The translations under genes and the position numbers were made by a program. Below the pieces are notes generated by a model. It had not been told where the DNA came from. It ran no database searches and was given only the letters and a program-made list of their open reading frames with translations. A stretch of 64,000 nt of DNA from Prinsepia uniflora (taxonomy: Eukaryota > Streptophyta > Magnoliopsida > Rosales > Rosaceae), in contig CM064872.1 in assembly GCA_032719365.1 (NCBI GenBank), positions 69,132,752 to 69,196,751 of the forward strand, read 5' to 3'. Below, piece by piece: positions 58,177 through 64,000 of the stretch (its first letter is position 1; each line of letters starts with the position of its first letter).

Positions 58177-61100
58177 TGACAGGACCGCCCCCAAAGGGGG
58201 CATCGATAACCATGCCCGGTCCTGCTCCCGTCTGGTAAGACGTCTGAAATCCCCAAGTTACCCTCAGTACTTGCCAAACTAGGGATAGCCACACGTACTT
58301 ACTCATGCCTTCGCCCCTCGAACAGCCTCAAACAAAGCGCCACGACCTGGAGGGTCAATAAAAACCAAAAGGTGTGAGTGTACCAAAAAGAAATCAGTAT
58401 ATAAAAACAGTTACAAAAGACGTTTTTACCTTCCGTGTAAAACCAATTCATGCATACCAACAAATCATTTCGCAATCGGTTACATTTTTAACATAGGAAA
58501 AACTGTGTGTCACATTTCAACATAAGGAAAACTTGTAAGAAACTCAAAGTCATTTTTCCTTTCTCAGCCATCGGGCCTTAGCCCGCAATCATAAACATCG
58601 GGCATCAACCCAAAACCACGAATCAAAACCAAATGCACAACAAGATCCAAACCATCAATCACATAAACCGGGCCACTACCCAACTCAACCGAAACATCAG
58701 AAATTAACAATAAATCACAAGTCAAACACTTTGCTGGATATCAAGTGAGCCCGAGTCTTTAAACTCAAAACCATGCGCATAATCAGGCCTTCCCGGGATA
58801 TCAACGAGTCTTTAAACTCAGAACATAATCAATAGGCCTCGGGGGTATTACAATAACCGAGTCTTTAAACTCACGAGTCTTGAAACTCATTAAGGGCCCT
58901 CCCCCGTCATCAATTAACCGAGTCTTTAAACTCAAAACGTGCTCCAGCAATAGCACCCGGGTCTTTAAACCCAAAACAGTTTTCAACGGGTCTTTAAACC
59001 CAAAACATTTGTCAAACACAACAACGTGGGATCCATCCCAAAATCACATTTTTCACAACAGGACTCATGGTCCGAATTTCCACATTCGAGTTCCCAAATC
59101 ATACTTCCCAAAACATATTCAAATCATCATCACACACGGGGCATGCAAAATCAGACCAAATCACTTTATTAAATCCTTTTCCATTCCCGAATTCGAATTC
59201 GCAATAATGATTCCGTAAGCCGGCATCCGGAAGCATCATCCCCAACCCAAACCAAGAATCCACTTTAAATTTCCAAAAACCGAAATCTCTTTAATCAAAG
59301 TTACTTTTATGCCCCGAGTATCGAGCCCGAAATCGCCTTTTTCAAAATCCATTTTAATTCCTTGGAATCACTTCATTTCTCAAATCTCATTATCAAAACA
59401 TCAAAACCACAATCATAAACACCAAAATCACGGTCCAGTCAAACATACTCAAAATCTCGTAAATCGTGCGATATCCGGAACAATCGCGAAAAACGTGTCA
59501 ACATCGTAAATCATACTCACATTCATATTCAAAACATTATTAAAACATGACACGCACAATTCATGTTGGATCAAATCACAATACGCAAAATCTCAAAAAC
59601 CGCAGAAATCTCAAAATCCCGTAACACGTGCAAATCCGTAGAAATCTCGAAAACCATGTCAACACCGTGAGTCACACTCACAATCATAAACAACATTCAT
59701 AAAACATTATACGCAAAAATTATGCAAATTCTTTCGTTAAACCATCATCAAGCATAAGAGTGACCATAGTCTCGAAATACGTGTAATTTCGTATGTATAG
59801 CAAAAATATGTATAAATACGGAAATCGAAATCAATCACAACTTATAATCATAATCATAAAAAAACATGGAAATATTTATGCATGCATTAAATTTTGAAAG
59901 CAACGTCCACTCACACACCGTTCTTAAGGTCGGTTTCGCGCCGCACGCGTTCCCGTAATTTTCGGCATTTTCCAGAAAACCCAAATCCTGTCCAAAAACA
60001 CATTCCCGGGTAATTAAGGTTTCAAATCACAACATACTAATTTCCCATAATTTTCTGGGAATTAATCGTTAATTAAACACGTAACCTAAACCTTCGGACC
60101 CTCGAAAGAACATCGAAACAGTGTCCGATAAATTCGAAATCAACGTTAAAATGCTCGTTACAATGTGTAAGACAAAAGTCATGTTGGACTTACCTCGAAA
60201 ATCGGACCCACGCGCCGCCGCAAGCGGCTGCGCGTGACACTCACGCGCCTGCTACAGTGACAGGCACTGTTCATCATCGTCCTTGCCCGTTTCCTTGCAA
60301 AATGGGTCTGCGACCCGCTAGTCCAACCCGGTCAGATAACCTTTAATTCGACCTTGATTGCATCCGTTTTTGATCCTAACACATTCCTCAACTATCCAAT
60401 TAACGCTCTATGTCCCTGATTCATCAAAATAGTCCCACAATCAGACCCACGACCCGTGATCACCCAAATGGGTCGATCACCCAAACTCTGTGTTTACCAA
60501 ACCATAATCCAATTAACATAACAGCAAGCTTATTGGGACTAATACAACCTCGTTCACAACATTAATTGGACCAGAGGTTACCTCAAACACCACGACTCAA
60601 GCCTGGACTTTTTCCCGAAACTGGAACATGTGATCACGGCCAAACCATGATCGATTCCCTTGCCAACAGCTACGGTTGATCTCCAAATGGTCCCAAAAGA
60701 CGATTACTGTCCCTGGTTTCGTCCAATTCCTCACACAATTCAAATTCAAATTTTCCCTCAAATTTTTTGATTTTCCTCCCAGAGCTGGTTCTCTCAACTC
60801 TCAGCTCACCCTCTCGTTCCAAAAATGAATCACAACAACACTCCAAACACTGATAATCGAACTGTGCGGCATACAGCTCGTGGGAATCCCCCAGACTCCC
60901 CCGTGATTTTGTTTCCCACAAACAGAACCCAAAGCCATTACAAACCCTCCCGTGCACTGTTCCACTCTGTCCATACCACGCCTCAAAGCCACTAACACTC
61001 CCCAAGGTCACTATCCTAGTTAAACAATCCTCTGATCAGACCACTAGGGTTAAATAATTGTTGGATTTCAAACACACACGGCACGAGTGCTTCCCTCTGT

Positions 61101-61597
61101 TTCACGGTTCAAACAGTCCCTCTGCAGGAAATTACCATTTTGCCCTCACTTGGAAATTTACCAAAATGCCCCTCACCATCCGTGACCCGTAACTTGGTCA
61201 TTCGATGTTCGTTTGACGCGTGCCACCTGTTGTTGTACTCAGGGCATCGAGACCCCTCCTAACGGTCCTTGGCCCTCGGCCATCGGACCTCCCGATCAAA
61301 AAGTCAACATTTTCCCTTATTTCGTCCAAATTACGAAATGCCCCTAGACTTCCGAACGTCATAACTTTCACCACGAACGTCGGAATCGAACGTGCCAGCT
61401 GTCTATGAACTCGTGTCGTCCCCAACTACGTCACGGTCACTGGCCAAAGTCCATTTGACCTTCCGATTTTGCCACGACTAGGGGCAAAACGGTCATTTTG
61501 CACCGTTCGTCCGATTTCGCCCAACTAATCACCGATCAACCCTGCTAATCATGATTAGTTGCAACTCTAATCCTGAATTCCGGGATGGGTCGTTACA
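58177..61597 (-). mobile_element. Solo LTR of family A inside E
   Basis: Plus strand starts TGACAGGACCGCCCCC and ends GGATGGGTCGTTACA, flanked by TAGAC (58172-58176, 61598-61602). 3421 bp. Aligns end to end with 21844-25146. It contains the inverted-repeat array (58753-59002) and a perfect GCGCGTG/CACGCGC hairpin (60230-60248). Confidence 0.93.
58753..59002 (-). repeat. Inverted-repeat array, solo family A LTR
   Basis: Seven units: GAGTCTTTAAACTC at 58753, 58806, 58859 and 58920, GAGTCTTGAAACTC at 58875, and GGGTCTTTAAACCC at 58959 and 58989. Confidence 0.9.
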
Positions 61598-62559
61598 TAG
61601 ACGCCATTGCTCAGACGTCGACCATCATTTATGATGTGTGATCTTGAGTTAGAACACCTAGACGTCGAGCCACGGGCTCCAAAGCCAGGTGTACATTCGG
61701 ATGTGTAATCCCGAGTCGCACGCGTAGCGCTGATAACGTGACTGTTGATGAGATGAGATAAGACATATATTGGATACGAGGATTGGTCATGTTTTTTATG
61801 ATTACTTTAGATATTGATGCTTTCACTGATTATTGCTTTGAAAAGCAATATAGTTTGGTTTTAAGAAAGCAACTCGATTGCTTTGTGTTGGTCTTACAAT
61901 GATTGCATCGGTTTTCTTATATATTGTTTTGTTGAACATAAATGGTTTTGAAATTGATATGCATGCATGATTTTAAGTGAAGGGTATAACTGTCATTTTT
62001 TTTACAAATTTATTTTATAACTGTTTATTTTTGTCTACTCACAACTTTTAATGTTTTTTATACCCTTCAGGTTGATCGCGGATACGGGCTGTAGCGGAGA
62101 ACGAGACACCACATGCCGACGCGTACTCTGGAAATCACTGTGCACTCTGGTAACCCCGAGCAGGTTACGGTGTTATCCCTGGTCTAGTATGTGGTGTCAG
62201 ACGGGAGCAGGGTACATCCCACGATAATCCATGGGGATTGAGATGGGTCCTGTCAAATTTGCTCTAAAAAGATTTGTGATAACGAATTAGGATGAATTGA
62301 ATGTTGGAAAGGAGGTGACATATGTGATATTGGTGAATAGGTTCTTATGTTTAATTTGCTTAAATTATGAGAATTTCACCTAGAACATATGTTGGAGATA
62401 ATGTGGCCTCACACATGATTTAAGGTGGATAGAAATGTTTGGGAAGTCATGAGGGATTTTCATACATAAGGAATAGGTAATTATATTTGTGATGCTTATG
62501 GATAGTAATGAAGTCCCATTCTACAATAATCCAGGGGATTGGAATGGGTACTGTCAGTT

Positions 62560-62571
62560 TGGTATCAGAGC
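62560..62571 (+). other. Element F primer binding site
   Basis: Exact TGGTATCAGAGC, three bases after the LTR end. Confidence 0.9.
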
Positions 62572-64000
62572 ACTAGGTTGCTCTTCTGGTGTGGCGCATG
62601 TGTCAGATGTGATGTCTCTGGGCTGTTGTCATCCCGTCATCAACCTAATAGTGAGGGTAAGCATAGGAAAATTAAGTGGGAGCGAACCTGTCCGTAAGTC
62701 CTATTTGGCATTGGATGTCATGTTTCAATGGGGTTCGACCCCTAGTAGGGCTGAGTAGACCCCGAGGAGGACCGAGTTTCTTATGTGCCCAGTGGCTGGA
62801 AGCCGTAGAGTACAGGAGTAGGGTGATTTCCAGGAGATGTGGTCGATGATTGGTCTGAAACTAGGGTCATCTAGTTTGAGATAGGTTGATCAAGTTACTA
62901 TGAGAGTGGTACTTATGGATCGAATCTTAGAGTGGATCGATTAGTGGATTATACGCGTTGAGCGGATTGTACGGGCGATAGGGCCCGCATAAGTGCTTGA
63001 TCTCGATAGCGGAGTTTTTCGTGGATTGGTCTGCACGAGGTTTATGGCAGACATTGCTATCAATGGGTGTGGATGAGTCTTATTGATCCCACTTAAGACG
63101 AAATACTTTATATATGGAAATTTATGAAGCTATTTGCAATATGTGCAGATTTGTTCTAAATAATGCTCTGGTTAAAGTTCGGATTGAAAATTTTGGTTTG
63201 ATTTGAATTAAGGGTTATAGTAATGGGTGATCTATGTAACCATAATTTGTAACCATGATTCGTAATTTCCAAACAATTATTAACGCATTAAGAGAATTCA
63301 ATGATTAAGACGAATTTTGCGAACTTTGGAAAGATGTTGGTTCGGTTGGGATTTTAAAATAATTTTTTTTATATTAGCTAAACTCCGGTTTGGAAATTTT
63401 ATACGATTTTCGGCAATTTATAATAAATTATTGTTTATTGCGCATTTTATGAGATTTTCCGTAAATCGTGTTTTCAAAGTCCCGTTTGATTATGATTTTG
63501 GATTGGATATGACTTATAATGACTTGAAAGATGATAAGGTTGGATTTTGTTGGTTTCTGATAAGATTTCGAGGTTGATTTCATGGAAGATCCTCGATGGC
63601 TCATTTTACGACGTTTCACAAATATATAAGTTCATTAATGCCAGTATTATTTAACTACAGAATATGCTATCTGGTTTTGTGGTCTTCCTACTTTGTTGGA
63701 TGGCTATCTGTTGTGATCCTTTTTGGGATTATTTGTTATTTCTTGTTTTTGGTTTAGTTGAAGTTTTGCCTTTAATACATTTTTTATTTATAAATAAAAT
63801 GCTAGCTGGCTAGATAGGGAAACCATATTTGTAGATCAATTTTATTAACTATATATACTAATATATCCATGCGAACTCAACTTGTATTAATTGGTGGTCC
63901 TACTTGTATTGGTATGAGGTTTTAAAAAATGGTCTTAGCCTTTAGTTTTAAAATACCTTAAATTAATAAATTTTATGAGTTATACACTCTAATCCAATAC
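62572..64000 (+). other. Element F leader remnant, then AT-rich DNA
   Basis: The first 100 bp after the PBS align with the leaders of A and B (GCACTAGGTTGCT and GTGATGTCTCTGGGCTG words), placing F in the same noncoding superfamily. From about 63100 the sequence is AT-rich with no recognisable feature; the point where element F ends is not visible. Confidence 0.55.

Larger units (their letters stand above)
55805..62255 (+). mobile_element. Solo LTR E, split by a solo family A LTR
   Basis: Starts TGTAACGTCCCGTCCC and ends GATGGGTCCTGTCA, with the 5-bp duplication AATTT (55800-55804, 62256-62260). About 3.0 kb once the nested LTR (58177-61597) and one TAGAC copy are removed. It carries GAGTGACAAGTGTCACTC at 56134 (shared with D), a CACGTG cluster (56735-57083), and ATGCATGCAT near 57493 and 61961. 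Confidence 0.9.
54659..62556 (+). mobile_element. Element F 5' LTR, older, split by solo LTR E
   Basis: Starts TGTAAGGCCCC at 54659 and ends GGGTACTGTCA at 62556. Without E (and one AATTT copy) it is about 1.44 kb. It is followed by a 3-bp spacer and the exact PBS TGGTATCAGAGC (62560-62571), so this is a 5' LTR in plus orientation. Sequence decay is greater than in A-E. Confidence 0.8.

Noticed and set aside
62560..62571. Possible tRNA gene remnants at the GGTATCAGAGC sites
   Set aside because: Each is a 12-base primer binding site directly beside an LTR end; no tRNA cloverleaf surrounds them.

Overview
The window looks like repeat-rich intergenic DNA of a flowering plant nucleus, probably a eudicot. 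The evidence is its AT-rich spacers with TA microsatellites, hAT, CACTA, Ty1/copia and Ty3/gypsy elements of plant type, LTRs primed by initiator tRNA-Met, and a plant-like AAA-ATPase exon. I see no intact host gene, tRNA, rRNA or CRISPR array. Nearly every recognisable protein belongs to a transposable element, and most are broken by stops or frameshifts.

Layout. (1) 1-13567 is the right part of a CACTA element whose TNP2 transposase reads on the minus strand. It is interrupted by a long-LTR retroelement (family A, 1-832), by a hAT element (966-6867, target duplication ATTACGGT) whose right end was later tandemly duplicated to 8413, and by a solo LTR (G, 10473-13374, ATAAT). (2) 13681-18912 is a complete but decayed Ty1/copia element on the minus strand (LTRs 341/342 bp, TTTAA). 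(3) 18913-20808 is AT-rich spacer. (4) 20809-53436 is a second, non-autonomous CACTA element (TCT) inflated to 32.6 kb by nested insertions: family A retroelement (from 21844), inside its second LTR element D (28828-50443, CAAAA), inside D a chromovirus-type Ty3/gypsy element C with gag-pol on the minus strand (30445-49218), and inside C's left LTR element B (31565-41013, ACGGT). (5) 53437-54658 is AT-rich spacer. (6) 54659-62556 is the LTR of an older element F, followed by its PBS and leader; it holds solo LTR E (55805-62255, AATTT), which holds a solo family A LTR (58177-61597, TAGAC). The remainder to 64000 is leader remnant and AT-rich sequence.

How the parts relate. A, B, D, E, F and G form one superfamily of long-LTR (about 1.4-3.4 kb) elements. 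Where internal domains survive (A, B, F) they have no recognisable coding sequence. They share the initiator tRNA-Met PBS and polypurine-tract style of the coding chromovirus C, so C-like elements probably supply their proteins. The most unusual signal is structural: these LTRs carry arrays of short inverted repeats whose stem sequences change in a compensated way between copies and families. The arrays sit between two ATGCATGCAT palindromes and a GTGAGTGGAC / GTCCACTCAC inverted pair. This looks like a conserved structured RNA (or DNA dyad) domain and is the main candidate for something undescribed.
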